This document shows positions 34,146 to 45,150 of a DNA stretch of 64,000 nucleotides, piece by piece; position 1 is the stretch's first letter, and each line of letters begins with the position of its first letter. Origin of the DNA: Isoetes taiwanensis (taxonomy: Eukaryota > Streptophyta > Lycopodiopsida > Isoetales > Isoetaceae); contig JAJEKV010000071.1 of NCBI GenBank assembly GCA_021234155.1, positions 6,446,236 to 6,510,235 on the forward strand, read 5' to 3'. The notes below the pieces were generated by a model. That model did not search any database. It was not told where the DNA came from and saw nothing but the letters and a program-made list of their open reading frames with translations. The position numbers and the translations under genes are program-made.

Positions 34146-34720
34146 GATTAAGCGCCAACTTGCTGAGTTACTTCAAGCTGGTTTGATTCGACATAGTTAT
34201 TCACCTTTTGGTGCACCAGTTTTATTGGTCAGGAAAAGGAACAATTCTTGGCGTATGTGTATTGCAAGTCTTTGGAAGAATACTATTTGCATTTGCAGTT
34301 ATTATAGACAAGTTTGTTAAGAATTTTGCTAGCATTGCTTTCGGAAGAATAATATGATTTGGGGCGGTTGTAGATTGTTTGACTAAGCAAGCCCACTTTA
34401 GTCCTTGTTCAAACAACTTAAAACTTATGATGCATGCAAATGACTTTTAAGGAATGTGATTGGGTATGGATGAGGATTCACAAAGGCCACTTTAAGAAGG
34501 GCGCCAAGAAAGAAAGACCTTAAGTTGGCCTCGATTAATGTTTGATTGAATGATAAATCCACTAGTGGTTCTAAGCAATATTTGGTTAAGTTTGCCAATC
34601 GGCCTTTGGAGGACGCTTCATGGGTTCGTGGCAATTTATTAGAGGCCTATTCCGATATTCTGCATGAATATAACGGCCGGAAGGCACAAGACATTGGGAA
34701 GGCTTCTAGTAGCCGGCCTA
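34090..34720 (+). pseudogene. Collapsed RT, integrase and chromodomain-like remnant
   Basis: AELLQAGLIRHSYSPFGAPV followed by LLVRKRNNSWRMCI (about 34155-34265) is the N-terminal part of Ty3/Gypsy reverse transcriptase (the S-P-x-G-A-P-V and S-W-R-M-C signature). VVDCLTKQAHF (about 34370-34402) is a short integrase core piece. QYLVKFANRPLEDASWV with NLLEAYSDIL (about 34576-34660) resembles a chromodomain C-terminus. Each junction is a deletion relative to a full-length element, so no activity is expected. Confidence 0.8.
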
Positions 34721-34797
34721 AAAGAGGGCCAAGACAAGATTATGCTAAGATGGCAAAGGACTCTAGCCCCTTGCGGGCAGAGGACCGCTGCGATGTC

Positions 34798-34809
34798 AAG
34801 GGGAGGGAA
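34798..34809 (+). other. Polypurine tract of the LTR element
   Basis: AAGGGGAGGGAA directly abuts the TG that starts the 3' LTR at 34810, the standard position of the plus-strand primer. Confidence 0.8.
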
Positions 34810-35007
34810 TGCAATAGACACTGGACGTGGACGTCCAGAGAGGGATTGCATGCATTTGCATGCATCCCTAAGAGGTTGCATGCATGCATGGAGGGCTGCT
34901 AGCTATAAAGAGGCTCGGGGGAGAGCTCAAGGGGCATTCAGGTTTTTCAGGTCTTTGAGCTCGTGGTTGGGTGGTGAGTATAGCTAGCACGTCATTTGTG
35001 CGTTTCA
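34810..35007 (+). repeat. 3' LTR
   Basis: Near-identical to the 5' LTR, with a small insertion around CAGGTTTTTCAGG and a CA end at 35006-35007. TAAT follows, as before the 5' LTR. Confidence 0.9.
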
Positions 35008-35011
35008 TAAT

Positions 35012-35700
35012 CTGTTAAGTTATTGGGAAATCACAATGTATTTTCTATTAAAGTTAAGAGATAACCATCCAGTTAAGCTAACATAACTAAAAGCGGAGTG
35101 GAAGATCACTTTAAGATGAGCATTGAAGGCCACCCAACAATGGAAATAGAGGATGCAAATTTTCGATAATCTAACATATATTCTAGGTGGAACATAGGTC
35201 AAATCAATCAATAGGAGATTCTCATTTTAAGTGATATGCCTCCACCATCCAGCATTTTTATCATTTTCAATGTCAAGGCCGCCGACATATGCACACACAA
35301 CATATTGCAGATGGTGATGGTGACAATTTCGGACAAAATACTAGTTTGGAATGATGCACGTTTCAAATCCTTTGAAAGCCTGATCCCCAGGCATGGCAAA
35401 TGGATCAAGCACCAAAAATTTGGAAGTTACGCGGACACTTCGGCTCGATCCCAAGAATGTTTACTACATTTGCATATTTTGTATGTGAATATATGGTTGA
35501 GAAGAATATGCCTTTTTTTTTGCAAAAAGAACCATACGTAACTTACAAAGATCCTGGATATTCGCATTTTTCTCTTGCCATTCTTCGCTGTTTGTCGTTT
35601 TGATTTGGCGAATTCTGATCTGCAGTATGGAGGCTGGTGGCCGTCGCAAGAATTCTTATAATTCTTTGCCACCTGAATTTCATAGCATAGGCGTTTCAAA
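35012..35700 (+). promoter_or_regulatory. Upstream region of the GDSL gene
   Basis: About 690 bases of AT-rich DNA between the LTR element and the start codon. No convincing TATA box was located within the last 100 bases. The LTR element sits close enough to alter expression, but that is speculation. No open frame here resembles a gene. Confidence 0.3.
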
Positions 35701-37067
35701 ATGCAGACCGCCATAGCTGCCCTAATTTTTCTCTGCACATGGATTCATGGCTCATTCGGTAAGTTTTCCCTTTTGTTTTGATAACGTTCTTGAGAAAATA
35801 ATTTCATTTCAACAAAAACTTATTAGGTCAAGGATCGAATATTGAAGCGCTGTTTGTATTTGGTGATTCATATGTTGATGTTGGAAATCTCGTACTCACC
35901 CGAGCTTGGAATAAGCCCTATGGGATCAGCTGGCCTGGATATCCAACAGGAAGATACTCAAATGGCAGAGTACAGACGGATTTTCTTGGTATAAATTTTG
36001 CAAATCATAATTTTAATTCATTTAACTTGTTATTTTAATCTATTATGATACTTGCACAGCTGCATATATGGGCCTGCCATCTCCCACTAATCTGATCCAA
36101 GTGAACATTTCAAGCTGGAAAAAAGGCATCAATTTCTCTGTAGCTGGAAGTGGAGTAACTATGGCATATGGTCTGAGTCCTTTATCCTGGCAAGTTTCAC
36201 AACTGGCCACCATAGCCAGTACTGGATATTATTCTAAGGTTTCATTGGCAAAATCTCTTGCAATTATATGTGAGGCTGGGAATGACTATGGTGCAAACAA
36301 GGACGTTATTAAAAAGGTAACTCACTTATAGGTTTTATGCTAGGATATGCTCTAACAATTTATAATTGATAAGATTTAAAAATCATCTCAAATTGGGAGT
36401 TTGGTATGAACTTGAAAAAAATAATCTTTGTTGTGATGTCGCAGGACTTTCATCCCCTGGTCACCACTGTAGTAAATGGAATTACAGAGAGTATAAAACG
36501 CCTGTATGATTTAGGTCTCAGAAACATGATTGTTTTTGATACTCCACCATTTGGGTGTCTTCCACTAAACACCATGGATTCAAATCATACATCTTGCAAT
36601 ACTGATACTGACACTCTGACCATCATGCACAACCAACTACTCAAATCAAGTATCCAGCAACTGATGAGAAATTTAACAGGAGCACATATCATTTTCTTGG
36701 AGCAATCGAAGGCCTTTCGGCAGATACTTGGCTCTAGCTCAGGTACAGACTGGTTTCTTCTAAATACAGGTCTAATTTTTATGTAATTTCTCATTTGCAC
36801 TACTAATACATTGGAGATACAGAATTCAGCAGAACTCTGGAGCCTTGCTGTGAAGGAATAAGCTCCACCAATGAGTGTGGAGATTTTGATCTTGGCAAGA
36901 AACTTTATACAGTCTGTGACAATCCAGAATCTGCAGTATATTGGGATCATGTCCATCCTACTGAAGCAGGATACAGAGCTGCAGTGAATCTCTACTTGTT
37001 TCACCAAGGATTTGTAGAATTTTCACCTACACTTTCTTCTTGGCTCAATAATCTACCCCAATCTTAA
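35701..37067 (+). CDS. GDSL-type esterase/lipase, five exons
   Basis: Exons 35701-35758, 35827-35988, 36060-36316, 36445-36742 and 36823-37067 join at GT-AG introns with all phases agreeing, giving 1020 bases and 339 residues, the usual plant GDSL length. The N-terminus is a hydrophobic secretion signal (MQTAIAALIFLCTWIHGSFG). Block I FVFGDSYVDVGN carries the nucleophile Ser, NFSVAGSG supplies the block II Gly, EAGNDYG the block III Asn, and DHVHPTEAGYR the block V Asp and His. Paired Cys residues (EPCC, NECG, TVCDN) near the C-terminus are typical. Plant members are secreted ester hydrolases acting on lipids or cell-wall acyl groups; the natural substrate cannot be told from sequence. The start was chosen because it opens the signal peptide and exon 1 splices in frame. 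It is the only apparently intact gene in the window. The exon limits are my own reading of splice sites. Confidence 0.93.
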
Positions 37068-38290
37068 ATGCACCTTGTAGACCGAATCTAGCGTCCCTAA
37101 AATCTAACGCATCTTTACACTAACCTTCCATCTATTCCTGCCATCTACGGTCTTTTATCCACAAGCCTTTTTACCTTGATCCGGTAATTTTAACTACTGG
37201 TTAATTTTCAGATCATAAAAATTGCATCAAGTTTTGACCGTAATGTTTGTCCCTCCCCCATCGTTTTATCTGAGGAATAAATATGTTAACAAGGTTGCCC
37301 ACATGGATGGAGTTGGTACCGAAAGCATAACCGTCAAATATCAAATATGTTAACAAGATGGTGTCGGGGAGAGAGGGGTTGCCCACGTGGAGTTGGTACT
37401 GAAGTGGCAAACAAGAAAACCCAATTTAAAAAAAAAAGAAAAAAGGGGTTGCTAGGAAACCCACGCACGGAAGCCGGTTTTCGCTGCAAAACCGCTATGG
37501 CGCCACGGGTGACTTCCCTTTGCAGCTAAGCCGGGCCACCATCTCTGCCTCTGGAACTCAAGGACGCTTCTGCGGGTTCCCCACGCAAGGCCCAACGTTA
37601 GGTGGAAATTTCAGAGACATGTGCAACAGGGGAAGAATCTACAAGAAGATGCAAAGCAGTGGGGAAGATGCAAAGAAATAGGGGAGGAAGATGGCGCTGA
37701 TGCAAAGAAAATGAAAGGATCGAAAGTGATGCGGTGCAGAGCGATGTAGCAAGATACTCCATATGCTTTGGCCTTGTTATAATGCAAAGGAGCTGCCCCA
37801 AACCCGTATTAGAAGCAAGCATCCGCCTAAAATGTGCCCCCGCAAGCATCGACGCCAAGAAAAATCTGCCCTGGAAGCTATGGCTTTACGAAAAACTGCC
37901 CTGGAAGTTATGGCGATGGAAGCTATGGCCCTGGAAGCTATTTGCGATGGACCTATGGCGGTCCTCTATCTTCGCCAAGCTTTGTCCATCCGCCATAGCC
38001 ACGAAAGAAATAAAACTTCCAAAACCTTCTAGAGGTTTCTTGGCGGAGCTGAAGCGGCGCCACCTGAGCTTCCAGGAAACTAGATACCTGAAAAAAATAG
38101 ACATCATAACCCACAGAAATTTCCACCTAAGGGTGGGTTACGACTTACGAGATATAAACATATCAAGGACAACTAAACACCTATTTATGCGGTTAGAATG
38201 TTGAGTTGTTAGATTGAAAATAAAACTAACGTATTTTTTATTGACATCAATGTGACGGAGTGTTGCTCCCATTCTTTAGAGCAAAAACTA
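37068..38290. repeat. Intergenic DNA with two local repeats
   Basis: AAATATGTTAACAAG and GGTTGCCCAC(A/G)TGG with AGTTGGTAC occur twice in the same order (37276-37320 and 37342-37400). Near 37868-37945, GCCCTGGAAGCTATGGC-like words recur four times and leave a Lys/Ala/Leu-rich frame open (37734-38204) without a recognised domain. No gene is supported. Confidence 0.55.
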
Positions 38291-38406
38291 CCAATTCACT
38301 CACCATAAATCTATCAAGAAATCGAGCCCGTGGTTGTGCATTTGACACCAATTCACTCACCATAAATCTATCAGGAAATCGAGCCCAGGTGGTTGTGCAT
38401 TTGACA
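38291..38406 (+). repeat. 57-base tandem duplication
   Basis: CCAATTCACTCACCATAAAT and the following 37 bases occur twice in direct succession (38291-38347 and 38348-38406), with a two-base insertion and a single substitution. It is a recent local duplication. Confidence 0.9.
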
Positions 38407-38488
38407 CCGTTTTCCCGTCCCTCACCTTTTGCTATACCTTGCTTTTCATTTGTTCTTTTTAATCTTTTTTATCCTTTTTCTTTTTTTT

Positions 38489-38590
38489 GGGTTGCCCCTA
38501 AGGGGGCAAACCCTCGTTTATGTGGGTTTATGGCATATTCCAAGTATATGTCAATATATACCGAATATGCCAATGATTGCTAAAAACCAA
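38489..38590 (+). repeat. Dispersed repeat, copy 1 (GGGTTGCCCCTAAGGGGGCA)
   Basis: Matches 42031-42128: a GGTTGCCCCTAAGGGGGCAA hairpin, then TTATGTGGGTTTATGGCAT, TATATG, and TGCTAAAAAC-like words in order. The hairpin end and T-rich approach suggest the terminus of a transposable element. Between 38590 and 42030 I see no matching inverted copy. Confidence 0.7.
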
Positions 38591-41500
38591 TATTGGGGGT
38601 AAATGCCGTGTCATTTCATTTGGTGGATAGGCCCCTCGAAAGGGTTAATTGGTGTTCAAATCAGAGGCTCCAAAACGCTTTTACGGCTTGTAAATCGCTT
38701 TCAAGATCTCTTCAAGTATAGCGAGATAGCTTGTCTTAGTTTTTATAGGTCCTAAGATCCACCTTCCTCCCAATCGAACTCCATCCATCCATATACACTT
38801 TCACATAGAATGATCTCGAAAGGCGGTACGGAATCTGGCGATGGCGTTTCTCTGCCGATGTATGAGTTGCAAGAGTTCCGCTTTGAAAATCTGGCTTGCA
38901 AAATGGGATTACAAAATCAAGGCGCGTGCCAGGATTTTAAGGGAGTTTGCATTGTTGTATATTTGTCTTTAATACCATTATCTTACATCCATTATTGTCT
39001 CTAGTTCTATTAAGAGACGCTTTAAGGGAAGGTTTTGGGAAAGCCTTGCTATTGAAAAACGAGTTTGATAAGTCTTTATTGTGAACCCTTTCTCGGTGGA
39101 TATTGATTATTGTGCTTTCCGAGCTTATTTCTCAGGAGCTCAAGAGAGATTGTAGAATTTAAATGGATCCAGCTCCTCAAGTTATAGTTGGAACTTGTAG
39201 AAAAGTGCGTGATTATGATATAGAAACCGGATATTAGAAGTCGTGAAAAAAAGCCTTAGGGAACTTTTTTCAAGTCGGTGGAACTTGCATTATCTCGCTC
39301 AAAAAGAACTCTAGTTTTATGATGGGGGAGCCATTCATAGGATTTACTCAAAAGAATACCATACAATAGTATTAACGGTTTACGATGGTTATCACTCTTT
39401 GCATGTCTATGGCTTGGGCTCAAAACAGGACTCAACTCTAGTTTTATGATAGAAGCATGGATGATTGGGTCATTCATAGGATTTAACTTTCGAAAATAAT
39501 GCCATGCAATATGAGCTTTTAAATGCACAAGGAAAAACTTACGTATGTTTAGTTATGGATCACTTTATTCTACTATACTCATAACATGCCGCTACCCTTT
39601 TATAGTATTTTCTATGCATCATCGTTAAACCCCTTTCCTCCTTTTAACGGTGGAGTACGCCGCTTGGCAACATTGAATATTGCATTTCTAGTGGCTTTTG
39701 CCCTCATGGCATTATTTTCGGGTTCTAGTATAATCGACCCTTCAAAAGCAGTATTCACTCACTTTATTCCGGTGCTATGAAATAGTATCTTTGGGGTCTT
39801 GTTTTCCTATTTGGTGGTTCAAAGCATTTTTTTAAACCAAGTCCGCTCAAGTTATGGATGAAGGCAAGCATTATGGCCACCATGCGGTTGGAGTAGAAAT
39901 GCTAGAAACACCAATTGAGCCAACCCCGTAAGTGCAAAGAAGGATTGTGGCTGGGTTTTAGAATTTGGATGGGTCCATCGGTTCTCTCCTCGATGATGAG
40001 GGTGGAGATTTGGATGAATTTCGGGATGATGAAGCTCAAGGACCTTATGGAATGTTGGATTCCACAAGGGTTGGTCATGAGTAAGTTATATAAATTTGTT
40101 ATGGAGGATATAGGGTCCCATTCCTTGGGCATTCAATCTCAAGACTTCGGTTTTGGAATGGTGGGAGCTGTGGAAATCACTTTGAGATTTGTAGTCCTAA
40201 ATCTCAAGTTCATCCCGAGCTTTAACCATCACATTGTCTCGTGCATACTAGTCGTATGTACCATGTCCTACAAATGTATACCCGCATATTATTTGGGAAT
40301 GCCCTTTGTGCGGTGCATCTTGAGAATCATTAATGGTTTTACGCTTTAAATTGAATTGACATTCTCATTTAAGCAAAGGACGCACCCTTGATCCGGGAAA
40401 CGATTCCTTTTCAAAGGACACATTGGGAAGGAAATAATCCCACATATGACTTCATAAATAAATAATTGTTGAAATGGCTTCGCTTGGGTGAAGGTTTTCC
40501 TTCGAAGGGACCGAAGATGTTTTCGGACTTTCGAAATGTCTAAAGTACCTTGAGCATTGTGAATAAGCAAGACACTTTGAACTTGAGCATTGTAAATAAG
40601 CAAGACACCAAGGTTGCTTTTCGGTTCGAATGTTCTTGGTTTTATTCCATTCATTTTTTGCATGTAAAACAAGGAATAAATAATGACGGGGAATAAATAA
40701 GTTGATCAAACTTTGAGAAGCTTCATCCGCTAAGAACTTTGTTACATGGCACTCGTAAATTTTTCCAAAACCACAAACTCAAGGAATAAATTTTCTGTGT
40801 ACCAACATGCTTTCTAGGTTGCATCATCACATCTGCTCTGAAATGATGCAAATTCCATCCTATAGGCTCAAAGAAGGGATTAAATTTCAAAAGCAGAAAT
40901 TACATAAAAGCAAGATGTGACCAGCCTTTTTAGTGAAGAGGATTATTATCTGATCAATAGGACTTTCAGATATTGCATGTTTCAATGCATTAAAATGAGA
41001 GCTAATTTTATGCTTTCTTTCATCATGATGTTCCTCCATGGAATCATTTCCACTGCTGGTACATTCTGCATTGCTCAGAGATTAGATCTCCCCTGAATGA
41101 CTTGGAATGAGAAGTTCCTTTAGGATCATTGTCATAGTAATATCCAAGCCATATGCCATATGCCATATGTAGTGCAGATGTTTTGCTTCGTGTGGATATC
41201 TCAAATGTAGTGCAAGGAAAGAAAGTAGAAAGGTCTGACGTATGTTGTATTGCTCACATCATTCAAGTTCTGCAGCACAAAGTTATGTACTGACTATTAT
41301 TTTTTCCCAACTATATAAGGTAATCACGTTAACAAAGGCATCTCCACATGCAAACATGTGGTTAGAATGAAAAACTAATTCCTTAACCTGGAAATGAGAT
41401 GACAAAGTGCAAATGCTAACAATTGCAGATCAGTGCAGTTTCTCTCTCATGTAGCAAATTTTATTGAAGCCATCTGTAGAGTAATGCAATAATCAGTGCT

Positions 41501-42030
41501 ATATTTTGCTCTTGAATGGTCCAAAATGACGCGGTATTTTTAATTGTTCTTTGTTCTTGTTTGGAAGAAGCTGTCTAAGTGTGACCATTATGGACTTGTA
41601 ACCAGATTCTGTTTTCCAGAGCTTCATGCTACATTATCTTTAAGAAATAAGATTTTAGAGTGGTAGTGTGGATTCCTGAATATGGTAATGGGAGGATGGA
41701 CATTTTTAAATGCTGATAAATGACATGCTTCTGCGCTTACAGGATGTGCACATCTCAGAATTTTATATGTCCTTCTGTTCTCTAGCTTTTGAGTTTCAAT
41801 AAAATCGTAGCATCTTCACGAACAAATGCAAGATAAAATGCCAGATCAAAAGGACCTAGATCGTTTATGACATCTTAAGTACTGCAACTAACTGTTACTA
41901 CATTTAACAGTGAATACCCAGCTCAACATGTTGATCGCCAGACCTATATCCTTCATGCCAAGTGATGTAGTTCCGTACATCTTCAAGTAGATTTTTCAAT
42001 GAATTCGTTGGGCGTCTTGTTGCAATTTTT
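38591..42030. other. Stretch without a recognised gene
   Basis: Contains an imperfect duplication (CTCTAGTTTTATGAT..CATTCATAGGATTTA at about 39308-39350 and 39435-39487) and a 33-base tandem pair (TTGAGCATTGTGAATAAGCA at 40550 and 40583). A 64-codon frame at 39586-39780 has a hydrophobic core. Nothing matches a known gene. The remainder is AT-rich unique DNA. Confidence 0.4.
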
Positions 42031-42128
42031 GGGTTGCCCCTAGGGGGGCAATCCCTTGGTTATGTGGGTTTTTGGCATGTTCTGGGTATATGCTAGTATA
42101 TATCTGGAATATGCTAAAAACTGCTCCA
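42031..42128 (+). repeat. Dispersed repeat, copy 2
   Basis: Second copy of the 38489-38590 sequence in the same orientation, with GGGTTGCCCCTAGGGGGGCA and GGTTATGTGGGTTTTTGGCA. Confidence 0.7.
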
Positions 42129-42353
42129 AATTCCCTATCGGCTATAAACTGGCAGTCGCCCTTGTTGTTGGGCGGCGGCTGTGCAAACCATCTAACCGGC
42201 CAGTGCAGGTTTGGTCGTCGTCCACAGCGGTGGCTTATCCGGCCTGTTTAAATATGGCCTGGACATGGCCAGATCGAAGATGACAGATAATGATATGTTT
42301 CTGCAAAATAATGGTGATCCCAACCAGATTTATGCCTCTTTGGTGAATCAGTT

Positions 42354-42607
42354 TATGGCCCCAATCAATTTCCTGAGAAGCTGATACCTAAGCTAATCCT
42401 TCTTGCAATGCAGGGCAGACCTCTTCCGATCCATGGAGATGCAGCAATGTAAGGAGTTATCTTTTCTGTGAAGATGTTGCTGAAGCTTTTGATGTTGTTC
42501 TTCACAAAGGAGAAGTTGGCCATGTTTATAACATTGGTACCAAGAAGAAGAGGCGTGTTTTGGATGTGGCAAAGGATGTCTGCAAGCTTTTTGATCTTGA
42601 GCAAGAG
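42354..42607 (+). pseudogene. RHM: UDP-L-rhamnose synthase exon fragment
   Basis: The frame reads [29 protein letters not shown] and, after a single-base loss near 42447, RSYLFCEDVAEAFDVVLHKG, then GHVYNIGTKKKRRVLDVAKD, ending at a splice-donor-like CAAGAG|GTAGCT. These are characteristic segments of the UDP-glucose 4,6-dehydratase domain of plant RHM (UDP-rhamnose synthase), an NDP-sugar short-chain dehydrogenase/reductase. The active-site YxxxK and the nucleotide-binding Gly-rich motif are absent, and no neighbouring exon was found upstream or downstream. The frameshift and isolation mark it as a captured or degenerate fragment. Identity is secure; the gene it came from lies elsewhere. Confidence 0.85.
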
Positions 42608-42756
42608 GTAGCTATTCAGTACATTGTTCAAGTATTCTATTGTCTAGAAGTAGCAATTTAAATTGACTGTCAAAACATGACTTTGAACTATGATTTAAGC
42701 CACTTCACTCTCTGACCATGAAGGGCAACCCTCCGTGCGCAGCACCTTGTTCATTC

Positions 42757-42850
42757 TTTTTAGCACGCCAGCCTAACCAAGCGTGCAACCTTCCTTGCAA
42801 TTCTAGGCTATCCACGTGTCGCCTCCACCTCAGCGAAAGATGATGTGGCA
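42757..42850 (+). repeat. Dispersed repeat, copy 1 (TTTTTAGCACGCCAGCC)
   Basis: TTTTTAGCACGCCAGCCTAAC, then TTGCAATTCTAGGCTATCCA and GATG..GTGGC, is repeated with substitutions at 57943-58045. The two copies share order and orientation. No coding or RNA polymerase III box signature is evident. Confidence 0.7.
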
Positions 42851-43728
42851 GTGCTTATGAACATTGGATCTAATTTTTCTAGCATCGACGACCTCCGAAA
42901 TTAGAAAAGGCGAAAAAATAATACGGAGATAGAATAGGTTGCCAAAAAAGAATGCCGCCGTTGTTCTTTCCTTGTCAAGCTGACTCGTAGTTTTCCTTCC
43001 TGTTTGACTGCGGTATTTATCCGGAATCAGAGTCTTGAAAGTTCCACAGTTTGCCTATAGATTAGGGGCTTGTTCCTTACGAATCTTGCATGCTTGGTCA
43101 TAATGGCGACGTCACGTCCTTCGCCTGTGTTGGGAGATTCGAACGACATCATCCAGCGGCCTGAAGGTGAAAATCAAAGAAGGTTTTCCTTTTTCTTTTT
43201 TCTTTTGCATGTGTGTGGCAGGCTTGTGAGTTTAGGAAGTAGCTATATCAGGACCACAACGTAGATTTGTCACAAAAGAATGGGTGGTCATATGTACGAA
43301 GATGCTCAACAGAGTCTAATTCTGCTTGCAAAATGCCTTCAAAAGATCTCCTTGTTTATCAGAAATACCCTGCAGCTAGACAATATAAAAAGGGGAATCC
43401 TTTCTTTGTTGAAATCTAAGCATTTCCTGAGCTGCCTTCGCCGCAGAATCAGGAAACCAAGCTTGACCTGCCTGTGCTACTACCCTTTTATATGTGACCT
43501 CCACTGCAATAATCCCAACAGGGATTCTTCCTAGTCTTGCTCTTCAAGAATGGTGCTGAACACTTCAACTTTGGAGCATTGTGTAGGAGCAGGAACTTGG
43601 TTTCTAGATGGGCATAATTTGCTTCAACCTTCAGATGTGCTTGCCGGGCAATGCAAGCTAGAGAGCAGTTATGGCATGCCTCTCTTTACAAAGTAAATGA
43701 ATCTAGCAGCCTTCCCTGTGTTTCATCT
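42851..43728. other. Stretch with short unrecognised open frames
   Basis: A 64-codon frame at 43070-43264 includes MATSRPSPVLGDSNDIIQRP, which looks like an N-terminus, followed by poly-Phe from a T-rich stretch. A frame at 43280-43534 has a basic middle. They may be exons of a decayed gene; I recognise neither. Confidence 0.3.
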
Positions 43729-44914
43729 AAGTCGTATTTAATTAAAGTGGGACTCATTCCATTTCCACTTTTTGAAGGACTCTGTTATTTTACACAAAAA
43801 GAAGCACCCCAGACCAAACGTCCATAATTGAATTTTTGTCATTAGTGTGCATCCAAGCTTTCTTCGGTTTTCTTCTATAGCGAGTCGAGAACAAGAACAA
43901 TGCAATGCAAACATAGGAATTTCATTCATGATTGAAACCAAAGTTCTAGTTGAAAAAGATTCTTAGTTGAACATTTTGGCTCAATTTTCTTAGGTGGGTA
44001 GACAAGACATCACAAATTCCAACAAAAATTAAAGCAACATTATTTACTTAATCACCAAAAAATACTAGTTTTGAGATACCTTATATTTATAAATGGGCTC
44101 ATTACAATATATATTACAAGTGGGTGAAGAGACCATAGTGGTCTTTATGGGCACAATGATTACACCCTCTTCACACATGAACCTCCTAGTGCAAAGGGGC
44201 GTGGAGCTCTCTCCAAGTCACGGCAACAACTTACGGATGATAGAAATTTGTATGAGAAGTTCCTTCATGGGTCACGTGCTTGTATGTCCAACCTGATGTC
44301 ACCACCCTCTTCCAAGATCTTTCTTCAATGAATTGGTCTTTTCATTGCTCCCAAGCATGTACTATCTGGTCGAGATAAGGACTGAAAAAGACAAAATCAA
44401 GTTAGTCAAGTGATGCTACAGGCAAAACAAATAAAATAAAACGAGTTCTTAGCAAAATTTTGTGCAGAAACAAGCTCCGTTTTGTTAGTTTTTCAATCAC
44501 AATTGCAACCTTACAATTTATGCCTAACTACAAAACTTGTCTTTCAATCTTACAACCTTGGGAGCCAAATTGTGGTCACTTATCCCAAGTTCTTCACTTA
44601 AGAATTCTTCAGCCAGATCACCTATTACCAATGCAAAAATTGGCTTCAAACAAAAATGCAATCATTAAACCATTGGAAACTCAAAGGTCAATAATTTAGC
44701 CCATCAAGCGTAGCTATATGGTATTGACCATAGCCTTTATGCTTGACATTGGTAGTATTTTTGAGCTCAATCCGACGCATCCTTTGCTCGAATAAGGTGA
44801 ATCTTATCGCTTCCCCTTCTATATTGTACCTCAGGCGGTTGTCGGTTGCATCGAACTTAGGCTGCTAAGCTTAGTTTTCTGATCAGGCTATAGGCCTTCA
44901 AAATTCTCGACTCG

Positions 44915-45150
44915 GGTTTTAGGGTTTTAGGTCAGGCCCAGGTTTTAGGGGTCAAAAGGAGACTCGCTTGTTAAGTGAAAAGCTTAAAAAACGCAGGTTT
45001 TAAAGGTTTTATGTCAAGGCTTTCTCGACTTGCGAGTCAAGAAAGGCAGCTCAAAACGAAAAACGCAGGTTTTAGGGGTCAGAAGGCTCCTCAAGATGAA
45101 AAACACAGGTCTAAGGCCATTTAGAGTGAAAAACACAACAGGTCCGAGGA
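44915..45150 (+). repeat. CAGGTTTTAGGGGTC minisatellite
   Basis: CAGGTTTTAGGGGTCAAAAGG (first twenty bases shared) or AACGCAGGTTTTARRGGT occurs about four times, interspersed with CTCGACTTGCGAGTCAAGAA-type and GAAAAACACAG words. One GGGTTTTAGGGTTTTAGG run resembles plant telomere repeats but is too short and irregular to be interstitial telomere DNA. Confidence 0.65.

Larger units (their letters stand above)
32353..35007 (+). mobile_element. Short Ty3/Gypsy-derived LTR retrotransposon
   Basis: Two near-identical direct terminal repeats of about 195 bases (32353-32546 and 34810-35007) enclose 2.26 kb. The left one is followed by TGGTATCGAGC, close to the tRNA-Met primer-binding site, and the right one is preceded by the polypurine tract AAGGGGAGGGAA. 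TAAT flanks both ends (32349-32352 and 35008-35011), fitting a 4-5 bp target duplication. Internal remains, in order, are gag, a degenerate zinc knuckle, aspartic protease, the first part of RT, a scrap of integrase and a chromodomain-like C-terminus. RT catalytic motifs, RNase H and most of integrase are deleted, so the element depends on others for mobility. The LTRs differ by only a few positions, so insertion was fairly recent. Confidence 0.92.

Noticed and set aside
36585-37007. 140-codon minus-strand frame over the GDSL gene
   Set aside because: Antisense to exons 4 and 5 of a well-supported gene, with no recognisable domain.
44915-44960. Interstitial telomere repeat (GGGTTTTAGGGTTTTAGG)
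   Set aside because: Only two imperfect units, embedded in a CAGGTTTTAGGGGTC minisatellite that explains them.
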